Assembly: GCA_029834535.1 (NCBI GenBank)
Contig: JAQMWT010000088.1
Coordinates: 1-64,000 of the forward strand
Origin: Chrysophaeum taylorii
Lineage: Eukaryota > Sar > Pelagophyceae > Pelagomonadales > Pelagomonadaceae
Reading direction: 5' to 3'
DNA: 64,000 bases
Shown: piece by piece, positions 19,443-29,150 of the stretch
Numbering within the stretch: position 1 is the stretch's first letter
Layout: every line of letters starts with the position of its first letter
The notes under the pieces: model-generated
Seen by the model: the letters and a program-made list of their open reading frames with translations, nothing else
The model's database searches: none
What the model was told of the DNA's origin: nothing
Position numbers and translations under genes: made by a program

Positions 19443-20336
19443 CCATTCCTTTGCCAGTCTTGACATCTGGGCACGAGCCCGATCCATCTCGTGGATTGTC
19501 GTTGCCGTCGCGCCCACTCGCGGTAGTTCTCGCCGTCACCCGGCTTGCCTGACTTGGAGCAGTTCTCTCCGCCGTGGTTTCCTGCACAAGAGCACTGTCA
19601 GATGGCGCCGCCTTTCGGTCTAGGGCATACTGCAGCCAAGAAGCTCTGCCGCCGGCATGACCTACGGCGCGCGCGAAGCTGAGGATGCTGAAGGTTGTAT
19701 TCCATCGTACCTTTACATGCGCAGTGATGCCGCCCTTTGCAGCATCGGCGACGGAGATGTGGCGGCGGCTCTTGAGCTCGGGCATGACGCTTGCGCAGAA
19801 CTTGTTGAACATAGTCGCCGTCGTGGCATTTTCAGTGTCGCTGAATAGTGCCATTCCAAGCGTGACGATACGATCATTGGCGTCGGCGGTGACCCGGGAA
19901 AAAAGCGTGTCGTCTAGCATGGTGTGCGCAGCGTCGACTTCCGTCCGCAGGCTCCAAAGGCCTGCTTTGGTGAATCGATCCGCGTGCGGCACAGTTATTA
20001 GCCAGCCTGACACAAACTTGACATCTTCGAACTCGGGGTCAATGAGCTGCTCCGGCGAAAGTCCGCTTGCTTTTCGTCGAAGTTCGAAGCCTGGTTTTCC
20101 GCCTTCGCGAAGTCCTTCTTGCACCGATTAATGAAGCGGGCCTTGAGTTCCTGCTGTGTCGAGAGGAGGATCTTGACGCGGAAACCTTGATTCTCGGCGA
20201 GATCCTTGAAGACGAAGATCCGATCCTGCGCAAACACCGCGTATACATGCATGAATGGTACAGCATGGCGATGTTTCAACATAGTATTCGATAGGTCGAA
20301 ATTGACGTAGTTTGACGGCTGAAACCGGCTAAACAT
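19443..20336 (-). CDS. MULE transposase core (broken)
   Basis: Two overlapping minus-strand frames joined by a slip near 20060 cover this part. The downstream frame contains LRTEVDAAHTM, then TADANDRIVTLGMALFSDTE, then ISVADAAKGG (around 19925-19715). These correspond to the first catalytic Asp region, the conserved strand with the E, and the second Asp region of the MULE DDE domain. A further intron may remove the stretch after HVK (GTACG... near 19712), since that part loses similarity. The exact boundaries there are uncertain. Confidence 0.6.
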
Positions 20337-20369
20337 GGCTGAAAAGAATGAACACTGGATTGTTACGGC

Positions 20370-21070
20370 CTAGTACTCCCCATCCCCGACCCAGTTCTTG
20401 TACACTAATTCTTTGATGTTCTGAGCACGCTTCGGACATACTCCGCAGTACAAATATGGCTTGAGAATCGCGGCGAGCACCTTGTTCGTGACGTCGATCT
20501 CGGTCTTTTTCTCGTGGTTGCCGCCTTGCTGGCCGTCGATGGATGCTAGGACGGCGTCCTTGAGAATATTTTCAAGGTGCCTGGCCGAATAGTTGGACTT
20601 GGCCTGGGTGGCCATCGGCTTGAAATCCCCAGAAATGCAGGTGTGAGGTACGGCGGCCGTGCACGTGCCGGCAGGGCCGTCACACCCGCGTGGCACCTGG
20701 AAGACGCGCAAGAACTCGCAGTCTTTGGCCTTGCAGACAATGTCCATCCGCCGCTTTGTGGACCTGGAATTCTCGAGAGAAGGTGGCCGTCTTTCTCGGC
20801 TTCCTCCAGGACGTGTAACTGAAAGTCCCACTTTGATTTGAAGCCATTCCCCACGGTCACCACCTCGTGGTCGATCTCCCTCAGATGAGCCAATTTCCGC
20901 GGCTCGCGGCCTTCGTAAGTTTCGGTGCAGTCGCGAGACGTGCCTGTCCTCCTAACGGGCCTTTTCCTTCGGTCTTCATCCACAGCCTTCTCGAATGCCA
21001 ATTGAATGTCATCTTCGTCGCTGTCCCCGAACTCCATCGTAGACCCGAGGGACTCCCGCCGTGCCTCCAT
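20370..21070 (-). CDS. MULE gene, N-terminal zinc finger region (frame slip)
   Basis: The frame beginning MEARRESLGSTM is acidic, then reads NGFKSKWDFQLHVLEEAEKD. After a slip near 20790 another phase continues with CKAKDCEFLRVFQVP and VPHTCISGDF. The Cys-x4-Cys ... His-x-Cys arrangement is the WRKY/GCM1-like zinc finger found at the N-terminus of MULE transposases. The phase ends with a stop at 20370 after KNWVGDGEY; a splice donor there was not convincing. It is upstream of the catalytic core, as expected. Confidence 0.6.
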
Positions 21071-21082
21071 GGCGCTCCCACA

Positions 21083-21598
21083 CCTCCCTGACCTGTCAGC
21101 CTCGCGAACAGGCTACCGTTGTCGTGGACAATCCAGGGTTAATGCGCGGTGCCGCTCATCGTCGCGTCTGAAGACTATGCAAAGAACACGACATTCTCGT
21201 CGTATCCCGCGTGAATCGCGAGTCCATCGAATAAGCCCGCGCGCAGTACGGACATCTCCTGCGCGGGCGCCTCAAGAAAACGTCGGAGATCCCCTCGGAA
21301 CCGAACGGAGAGCCACCACCCGAAGACCTATAACAAGTGCGCGTGGGCGGCCTAGCGATTTTAGTACATAACTTCTGTGACCGTGCCATGCAGCTTTCAG
21401 GGCGGCACGGTTTCACCATGCCGTGCGGATGTGACGGGTGGCATGGCACGGAAACTGGCGTGCGGGTTATTTTGGTCCCAACGCTCCAGCTTAGTTTGAA
21501 CCACTTGGGCTTAGTTTGATATCATCATTTGAATCAAACAAAGCCATCGACTTTCCTCCAACTAAGTCATGATGAAGCTCTAATTACACCACAGAATA
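21083..21598. other. 5' flank of the MULE gene, ending in a target duplication
   Basis: No gene is recognised. A short inverted arrangement (GTGCCATGC... and GCATGGCAC, around 21383-21446) could form a hairpin. The last 13 bases (21586-21598, ACACCACAGAATA) are repeated exactly at 21875-21887 and flank retroposon copy B. Confidence 0.4.
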
Positions 21599-21874
21599 AC
21601 TAACTAACTAACTAACTTCAGACCTCTCCCGAGCATGGGAGCCAGGCCGGACCGACAGGAGCCTGTCCGGAATCACGGGCCTGTAGACGAGGGGCGCCGA
21701 AAGGTGGGTCGGCGGAGAGTGATCATCAAGCTTGTCGCCATGCGACGAGGAGACCGCGATGTGACTGACAACCAACTCGTCGATAACCTTCCGTCTGCGC
21801 CCCCCGGCCATACCCCGTCCCACTACGAACGTTCCGGCTGCCAACCGGCCCGCCCGGGAGGCGAATAGGTGCCA
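21599..21874 (-). mobile_element. (TTAG)-tail retroposon family, copy B, with 13-bp target duplication
   Basis: On the minus strand the element runs from GGCACCTATTCGCC to GGTCTGAAGTTAGTTAGTTAG, ending in a TTAG simple-repeat tail. Exact 13-bp direct repeats ACACCACAGAATA lie at 21586-21598 and 21875-21887. A simple tail plus a 13-bp duplication is typical of a retroposon mobilised by a LINE. No polymerase III promoter box was confirmed, so SINE is a description of form only. Confidence 0.7.
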
Positions 21875-21908
21875 ACACCACAGAATAGTTGGATCTAACT
21901 AATCCATA

Positions 21909-23041
21909 ACAAGTGCAGGCCAGTAAGTTCACCTAGTCCCAATCTCTAACCCCAGTAAGTTCACCTGGTCCCAATAAGTTCACCTGGTCAGTAAGTTCAC
22001 CTAGTCCAAATCTCTATCCCCAGCAAGTTCGGCGTAAACCCACTCGTGCTCGCACCACTCCTTCGAGCTCGTCGCTCTCGCCTCCGCCAATCTAAGCTGC
22101 TTTGATCCGCACACGCTGCTTTGATCCGCACACGCCGCTAACCTTTGAGTTTACTCTAAAAATCCCCGTAAGTTCACCTGGTCCCAGTAAGTTCACCTGG
22201 TCACTATATTCACCTAGTCCCAATCTCAAACCCCAGTAAGTTCACCTGGTTCCAGTAAGTTCACCTACAGTGCGCGCGTAGATGCCGGGAGGGGGATTAT
22301 CGGTATTGCGCAGCACGTGTGGAGTAGGGTGGAGTCGTCGACTCAGAAGAGGATATCCTCGGGGTTGCCGATCGACAGAGAGCCACGTAGAGCTGGACGT
22401 GGCAGAAGACGGGCTTCGCCCAGAGGACGCCGACCTCGCGGGGCGTCTGGCCCTGGCTCTTGTTGATCGTTTGGCGTACGCGGGCCTTAAGCGATACAGG
22501 TTGGAGGAGCCTCGGTGACAACGACACGATCGATCATGTATCTCGTACCGTTGCAGTGGCCGTGCGACGGGTCGAGGTTGCCAAGACATTAAGCTCGCGA
22601 TCAAAGTCAGCATGCCGTTGGTTGTCATGGAGTTGAAAACTCTACTGTAAAGAGCGAGGCGTCGTCTTCCGACCCAGCCTAGTCAGCCGAAAAGAACTCC
22701 GACGCCTCGTCTCCGGGAAAAAAAGGCCGCGGTCATGCGCGCGTTGTCAGCATCGACAACATCGTTTCGACGGGGCGTGAGAATGGCGCGCTGAAAGAGC
22801 CGCCGCGGGTCGTGGAAATAGTCTGCGAGGTCGCCGTAGACGGCTTGGAGGATCGCTGTCTGGCTCTCACGCCTACCTGATCCTTACTCTCGCGCGCCAC
22901 GTGATCCTTACCCTAAATCGAGGGACAAACAAACACCCACCCACATCCTTCATGCTCCCCACACACACCCCCCCCTCTTAGCAGTCGACATTTAAAGACA
23001 AACAAACAGACAAACAAACATCTGTCGATTAGTAGTTAGGA
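21909..23041 (-). mobile_element. Helitron-like element copy 3
   Basis: The minus-strand copy has the family 5' end (TCCTAACTACTAATCGACAG, at 23041) and 3' end (CCTGCACTTGT, at 21909). The Pif1-type blocks, including TINKSQGQT and VFCHVQLYVAL, lie at about 22860-22297 with the same frame slips as the other copies. A LINE-like 3' fragment (22932-23000) is embedded in its 5' region, between the TGTC/TGTT repeats and the CCCTCGATTTAGGG block. Confidence 0.65.
22932..23000 (+). mobile_element. LINE-like 3' end fragment inside Helitron-like copy 3
   Basis: About 65 bp match the end of the fragment at 15165-15704, from CCCACCCACATCCTTCATGC to CTCTTAGCAGTCGACATTTA. Here the piece is followed by AAGACA. 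It is cut at its 5' side well short of the copy in the copia element. Confidence 0.5.
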
Positions 23042-23111
23042 AGATTGCGATTTCCCCTTGTTTTTTTCTGGGCAGCAGCACCAGCAGCGTTGTGAGGGCA
23101 GCAGAAGAAGA

Positions 23112-23954
23112 ATGGCGCCGCGCGGTCCGCGGTCGGCGCGGACTGCGACGAGCGCCCGCGGGCCGCAGTCCTCGCACCTCGTCGTCGACGGAAGCCACGT
23201 TCCCGGCGGCGCGACGCGCAGCGCCGCCTCGAGCAGCCTGGTGGGCGTGAGTACGCGCGATTTCGCGTCGACGAGTGTCGAAGTCTCGTCGCACGCTGTC
23301 CTGGAGCTCATGCGGACGCACCCGTGCTGGGTCGGCAGCCTGGAAGATCCCGAGCTCGACAGGGTCTTCGCAGCGGTCGCCGACCTCGTTCTCGCCGGCG
23401 CGGGCGTCGGTCTAATCGTGCTCAGCGCCGGGGCGTCGGCACCCGCCGTCGTCGTCGTCGCGGCGGCGGCGGGCGGCGGCGCGGCGGGGGGCGCGATCGA
23501 CGGGGCCTTTTACGCCGCCTCGGTCCCCGTCTCGCAGTTCTCGCTTCGACGCTGGGCGAGCGCGGTCGCGCGCGGTGCCGCTCGAGGCGCCGTCGCCGGC
23601 GCCGCCGGCGGAGCTTTCGAAGCCCTCGAGTTCGGCGAGAAGGCGGCTACGCTCATTTCCAAGGTTCTTCACGGCGCGGTCGAGGGCGCCGCCACGACGA
23701 CGGCGGCGTCGCTCGCGACCGCCGCGACCGGCGCCGTATGCGGCAGCGCGTCTACGGGCGCGTCTAGGCGCGCGATCGTCCCCGATGCTGCCAAAGGGGG
23801 CCTGGAGGGGGCCGGCGAAAAAGGTATGCAGGAGGGGGTCGAGTTCGGCAAGTTTTTGTTCGTCGACTCAACGCCCCCCGACGTCGCCTACGACATCGCT
23901 GACAAGGACAAGGTTGTCGACATCTTCTTCAAGGTCGCCGGGGCGTTTTCGTAG
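23112..23954 (+). CDS. Gly/Ala-rich protein of unknown function between Helitron-like copies
   Basis: An uninterrupted 280-codon frame starts at the ATG at 23112 and ends in two TAG codons (23952-23957). An upstream non-ATG extension exists but has no support. The N-terminal 35 residues are Arg/Ser-rich. The middle has long Gly/Ala/Val stretches with small-residue spacing (about residues 95-125 and 150-200) that could pack as membrane or glycine-zipper helices. The C-terminal part (VAYDIADKDKVVDIFFKVAG) is more ordinary. I do not recognise a family. Its GC content is much higher than that of its neighbours, and it sits between Helitron-like copies 3 and 4, so it may be captured cargo or simply a host gene at a favoured insertion site. 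Confidence 0.5.
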   Translation: MAPRGPRSARTATSARGPQSSHLVVDGSHVPGGATRSAASSSLVGVSTRDFASTSVEVSSHAVLELMRTHPCWVGSLEDPELDRVFAAVADLVLAGAGVGLIVLSAGASAPAVVVVAAAAGGGAAGGAIDGAFYAASVPVSQFSLRRWASAVARGAARGAVAGAAGGAFEALEFGEKAATLISKVLHGAVEGAATTTAASLATAATGAVCGSASTGASRRAIVPDAAKGGLEGAGEKGMQEGVEFGKFLFVDSTPPDVAYDIADKDKVVDIFFKVAGAFS

Positions 23955-23979
23955 TAGATGACAAAGGCCTAGAGTTAAT

Positions 23980-24999
23980 ACAAGTGCAGAGTTCACCTAG
24001 TCCCAATCTCTAACCCCAGTAAGCTCACCTAAACCCAGTAAGTTTCATATAAGTTCACCTGGTCAGTAAGTTCACCTAGCTCTAACCAACTCCTTCGCTC
24101 TCGCCTCCGCCAATCTAAGCTGCTTTGGCCCGCACGCGCCGCCAACCTTTGAGTTTACTCTAAAAACCCTTTACTGTGAAAACCCCAGTATGTTCACCTG
24201 GTCCCAGTTTCACCTGGTCACTCAGTCCACCTAGTCCCAATCTCAAACCCCAGTAAGTTCACCTGGTCCCAGTAAGTTCACTTACAGTGCGCGTGTAGAC
24301 GCCGGGAGGGGGCTTATCGGTATTGCGCAGCACGTGTGGGGTAGGGTGGAGTCGTCGACTTAGAAGAGGATATCCTCGGGGTTGCCGATCGACAGAGAGC
24401 CACGTAGAGCTGGACGTGGCAGAAGACGGGCTTCGCCAAGAGGACGCCGACCTCGCGGGGCGTCTGGCCCTGGCTCTTGGTGATCGTTTGGCGTCGGTGG
24501 GGCTTGAGGGATACAGGTTGGAGGAGCCTCGGTGACACGACACGATCGATCATGTATCTGGTACCGTTGCAGTGGCCGTGCGACGGGTCGAGGTTGCGAA
24601 GACTTTAAGCTCGCGATCAAAGTCAGCATGCCGTTGGTTGTCAGGGAGTTGAAAACTCGACTGTAAAGAGCGAGGCGTCGTCTTCCGACCCAACCTAGTC
24701 GGCCGAAAAGAACTCCGACGCCTCGTCTCCGGGAAAAAAAGGCCGCGGTCATGCGCGCGTTGTCAGCATCGACAACATCGTTTCGACGGGGCGTGAGAAT
24801 GGCGCGCTGAAAGAGCCGCCGCGGGTCGTGGAAATAGTCTGCGAGGTCGCCGTAGACGGCTTGGAGGATCACTGTCTGGCTCTCGCGCCTACCTGATCCT
24901 TACTCTCGCGCCTACCTGATCCTTACCCTAAATCGAGGGACAAACAGACAAACAGACAAACAGACAGACAGACAAACATCTGTCGATTAGTAGTTAGGA
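23980..24999 (-). mobile_element. Helitron-like element copy 4
   Basis: The copy runs on the minus strand from the 5' end at 24999 to the CTGCACTTGT end at 23980. It has one of the longest readable helicase parts: the frame at 24872-24360 carries RAILTPRRNDVVDADN and continues through NSLTTNGM before slipping. Its 5' end directly abuts the 3' end of copy 5, sharing at most one base. Confidence 0.65.
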
Positions 25000-25978
25000 C
25001 AAGTGCAGGCCAGTAAGTTCACCTAGTCCCAATCTCTAACCCCAGTAAGTTCACCTGGTCCCAGTAAGTTCACCTTGTCCAAATCTCTAACCCCAGTAAG
25101 TTCGGCGCAAACCCACTCGTGCTCACATGCACTCACCCCACTCTCCTTCGAGCTCGTCGCTCTCACCTCCGCCAATCTACGCTGCTTTGATCCGTACACG
25201 CCGCTAGCCTTTGCGTTCACTCTAAAAACCCCAGTAAGTTCACTTGGTCCCAGTAAGTTCACCTGGTCACTAAGTTCACCTAGTCCCAATCTCAAACCCC
25301 AGTAAGTTCACCTGGACCCAGTAAGTAGGGGTAGGGTGGAGTCGTCGACTCAGAAGACGATATCCTCGGGGTTGCCGATCGACAGAGAGCCACGTAGAGC
25401 TGGACGTGGCAGAAGACGGGCTTGGGCAAGAGGACGCCGACCTCGCGGGGCGTCTGGCCCTGGCTCTTGTTGATCGTTTGGCGTCGGCGGGCCTTACGGG
25501 ATACAGGTTGGAGGAGCCTCGGTGACAACGACACGATCGATCATGTATCTGGTACCGTTGCAGTGGCCGTGCGACGGGTCGAGGTTGCGAAGACTTTAAG
25601 CTCGCGATCAAAGTCAGCATGCCGTTGGTTGTCAGGGAGTTAAAAACTCTACTGTAAAGAGCGAGGCGTCGTCTTCCGACCCAGCCTAGTCAGCCGAAAA
25701 GAACTCCGACGCCTCGTCTCCGGGAAAAAAAGGCCGCGGTCATGCGCGCGTTGTCAGCATCGACAACATCGTTTCGACGGGGCGTGAGAATGGCGCGCTG
25801 AAAGAGCCGCCGCGGGTCGTGGAAATAGTCTGCGAGGTCGCCGTAGACGGCTTGGAGGATCACTGTCTGGCTCTCGCGCCGACCTGATCCTTACTCTCGC
25901 TCCTACCTGATCCTTACCCTAAATCGAGGGACAAACAGACAAACAGACAGACAAACATCTGTCGATTAGTAGTTAGGA
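24999..25978 (-). mobile_element. Helitron-like element copy 5
   Basis: The copy has the same outline as copy 4, in perfect head-to-tail tandem with it. The helicase blocks lie at about 25860-25300, and the segment between them and the GTGAACTTACTGG repeats is slightly shortened (around 25325). The tandem junction at 24990-25010 reads CCTGCACTTGT then CCTAACTAC on the minus strand, giving a clean view of both element ends. Confidence 0.65.
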
Positions 25979-26039
25979 AGATTATTATTAGAGTACGTTT
26001 TTCACACACTACCACATCTGATTCGTGAGCCAAGTCGAC

Positions 26040-26460
26040 CAATCAAATTGTTCGACGCGCTGGGCTTAGTCTCTGGACGATGTCTGCGCGTTACAGACCC
26101 CGCATGCGACGGCCGGGCCATGGCGATGGCCAGGATCGCCGGCCCGGCCGACGCGGAGCAGCCGCCTCCGGTGGCGTGCCACGACGTGGAGGATGAGATC
26201 GAGGGTAGTAGTACTGAAGAAAACGGTGAGGAGGATGACGGCAAGATTCTTCGTGCCTAGGAAGGAAGGAACCAGTGCGGCGACGACGCGCCAAGAAAGG
26301 AGGAGGAAAGAAGGTTTAAGCCATTCCGCAGCCCGAGGAGCAGCAGTAAGCTGGACAATCGGAGGAGGCAGTGCCGGACTTCAAGGTGGAACGCGCGTCT
26401 TCGTGAAGTGGGTCCAGTACGCGCGCGTAGCTCGCGGAATCTCCTGACGACCGCTTGGAT
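26040..26460 (+). pseudogene. hAT-like transposase relic, copy A (internally deleted)
   Basis: The plus-strand frame from 26048 (ADAEQPPPVACHDVEDE) matches the minus-strand frame near 34690 (ADAEQSPPVACHNVEDE) in the longer relic at 33.0-34.8 kb. Shortly after, VFVKWVQYAR (around 26397) matches VFLKWVQYAR of the other copy near 33390. About 1 kb that separates these two blocks in copy B is missing here. The DNA around 26100-26200 is also similar between copies. The assignment rests on copy B. Confidence 0.45.
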
Positions 26461-26825
26461 TTCTCCTGCACCACTCAAGCTCGTGGACCTGAACGCGCGA
26501 ATCGAAGGCAACCAGGAGTACGGCTGCCCGTGTGTGGCTGAGAGTCCCGTGACCTGTCGGGGACCGTAGCGAGTGGCTGAAACGCCTTCAAGTTGGTCGC
26601 TCAAGTCGTACGGGAATGCTCCGGTAGTGTCAGCTTTGCTGCGAAATAGGGTACCGGCACAAGATTCGGGTCAAACCAGCGAGCGTCGTAGTTTGACAAT
26701 TCGGTCGCGAGGATGATTCCAGATTTGGTCTCGCTTTGACAATGTGCGACGACTATCGATGCGGTATCACAGTGTTTGAAGTTTGGGGAGGAAAAATTGC
26801 ACTATTCAGCTTGTTCCCAGAGTTA

Positions 26826-27500
26826 TTAATGGCGCTTGAGATGTCGCCCAGGGGTGCTGTGGGTGATCGGATTGCGGGCCCAGTCGATGCCCCCGCCAAC
26901 CTTGAAGTGGGTGGTCCTTTTCTTTGTGTTGGTGGTGGCCTCGTGCGTCGCGGGAACTGCGAGATTGTGCTTGGCCCTGAGCTTTTCGTGTATCATCCAA
27001 ATGATGGGAACCTTTGTTTCGTAACGCTTTTCTATGGCGACGAGCATGAGGCCGACCTTGGCGTCGTCGGCGGCGTTACGGTAGGTTTGAGGTTGAAGTC
27101 GCTGCAGCGACTTCTTTGAGGTCCGTGGCGTTCTTGTGTCCTCATTGAAGCCTGGGACGAACTCGAGGCCCTCCTCCGAGTTCGCTGGCACGCCAATCTG
27201 CTGCTGGTCGGCCGAGCTCAGCCGCGCGCCGGTCTCGTTTTTTGTAAACTCCCAACGCCGAGAATTATCACCATTTCTGAGAGGGTGATAATGATTCGGC
27301 GTTGACTCCTCCGGCCTGGTGTAGTGCGTGGTTGATGACGGCGCCGACGTCAATGGGAGAAGAAGGCGACGCGCTGAGAGCGCGAACGCGTCGCTTCCAA
27401 GACGCGGCGTTTGTTGGTCGAGATTTGTTCCAGATACTCGCGGGCTCGGCGTTCAAGTCGAGCAGCAGCGCCGTCGGACCTCCCTCCCTCGTCGTCGCCC
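26826..27500 (-). pseudogene. Unrecognised broken minus-strand gene
   Basis: Two minus-strand frames overlap: 27456-27268 (SPIDVGAVINHALHQAGGVN) and 27353-26826, which includes AKVGLMLVAIEKRYETKVPI and a basic stretch. They look like pieces of one protein separated by a frame slip near 27290. No family is recognised. The nearby hAT relic may own it, but there is no direct evidence. Confidence 0.25.
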
Positions 27501-29150
27501 AAGGTGGTCACTGAAAAGAGAGTCGTCGTGATGACTTATCTTATCAAAGTCCCCAATGGTCAGGCCCTCGCCGTGTCGGGGGGTGTTTGTTCGGGCGGAG
27601 AGTGCGGAGTCGTCGTTGTCTACGCTCTGTGTAATTTGGAGAAGCCTGCTGCTTGAAATTTTCGGTCTGACTAGCTTCCTCTTAATGGTATGGACGTAGT
27701 CTCCCAAACAGGAACCAACATAGCACCTTCGAACTCAGGCATTCATTCTCCTGTTGGTCATCATCATCTACGTTTACTGAGAACGCACTATAAGCTATTT
27801 CTGAAACTATTTTGTTGTTGAGCACAACTTCAATGCCGACACCTTCGTTTTGGCCTCGCATAGGCCACCAAACAAGACACGCTGGCTCTCCACCTTGATT
27901 TCAAATAAATCTTGAACACCTACCCCTTAATTAAACGATTGTTCGCGCACATGTAAGGAACACTCGCATTATTAAAGCCACCTCATTCCAGTGCGTCCTT
28001 ACTCTGCTCATGGATCTGCGGCTTGAAAACATTGCGGTTTATCATGCTCGTCCCTTCTCAGTACCGGATGATATTAACCTTTCCGTATATGCTCCCGAAG
28101 ACGACTAAGGGAAAACTTCAGATGTTTGAAAACCTGCCTGAAAAGCAAACTTATTCTCATGCCGTGGCGACAGAAAGAAGCGTCGTCGTTAAACTACCCT
28201 GGGACACTCGAGAGCAAACACGACGATGATGATTATGAAAATAATCCAATGTTCTATAACCGCTCTTCACGAAAAAGTCGTTAATCTAACCGTTGTAATG
28301 CAAGAGACACAGAAGCAAGTGCAAGCACAACAGATTAAATCGAATTCCCTTTCTGCCCGGAAAAATACTCGTGTACATACGGAGATCGTTCATCTGACTC
28401 AGAACATATTCAAACTCCCCTGCTTTCATTTTACAAAACCAGCGAGTTGTCATCTCGCATCTGTCTTCATTTGGAGCCTGTTCACCGTCAGACCCACAAG
28501 ATACAAGATGAGCGGTTGCGGTTGCTTCGACAGAAAATTTACGACTCTTTACACAGCCCTGCCTCATAAATGAAAAGGTTAATAACGATCCCTTCATGGA
28601 TCCACAATATTCTTAAACCGTCTCAAGGAACTAGACCTAGGTGTCTTGGCTCCCAAACTCTAGGACGACGACGACAAGTTTTTTACCCGCTCTGACTGAC
28701 TCATCGCCTAATTTCTACGTCCATTAGCAATTTATTGATGATCTTAAAACGACGAACGCTGGACGCCGTTGATGATGTCACTGACTCAGCTGACTCTCCT
28801 GGGCCTGGTACGCAGCCGGATCACACGGACGCGCATGTGACCTCAGTACGTTCGCCTGTTCCTGCCTTGCCTACTCCTGAGATCGTCAAGACCTTCAAGA
28901 TCAAGCCTTTTTTGAAAAGATGGCCCAAAATTGCTATGATGACTCTTGCTCAAGACGAACTGCAAGACGTAGACGCAGACGACAACATGGGTGTTGTGTG
29001 CAGATCTGATTTGCAACAGCGTCTTCGCATGGGCTTTTCCGTGTGTTTTTCTTTGACACTCTAGACACCACAAACCGAGGGATTTATTATCCAATTTTCT
29101 CCGTCCGTTGAGAAGGACATCTCTCCATTCGTCCCCTCTTAAAAAAAAAA
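27501..29150. other. A/T-richer unassigned region
   Basis: Only short, unsupported frames occur (for example plus-strand 28226-28573 and 28735-29064). The first has a Gln-rich heptad-like piece (VVMQETQKQVQAQQIKSN) that may be a coiled-coil remnant. A poly-A run is at 29143-29155. No gene, RNA or repeat could be supported. Confidence 0.4.

Larger units (their letters stand above)
17131..21082 (-). mobile_element. Mutator-like (MULE) transposon gene region
   Basis: Minus-strand exons give, in order, a MULE N-terminal zinc finger, a DDE-type transposase core, a TTTNMAESHNN block, a SWIM-type zinc finger and a GRPKK tail, the standard order for MULE/FAR1-like transposases. Introns of 40, 41 and about 215 nt with GT-AG borders connect the last four parts in phase. 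Two frame slips (near 20790 and 20060) and a premature stop at 20370 break the upstream part, so this copy is probably inactive. Typical 9-bp target duplications and terminal inverted repeats were not identified. The inverted retroposon copies on either side are not its ends. Confidence 0.75.

Noticed and set aside
16384-21874. The inverted ~200-bp repeats on either side of the MULE gene as its terminal inverted repeats
   Set aside because: The right copy has its own 13-bp target duplication and a TTAG tail, and two more copies sit in the light-harvesting array without any MULE, so they are independent retroposon insertions.
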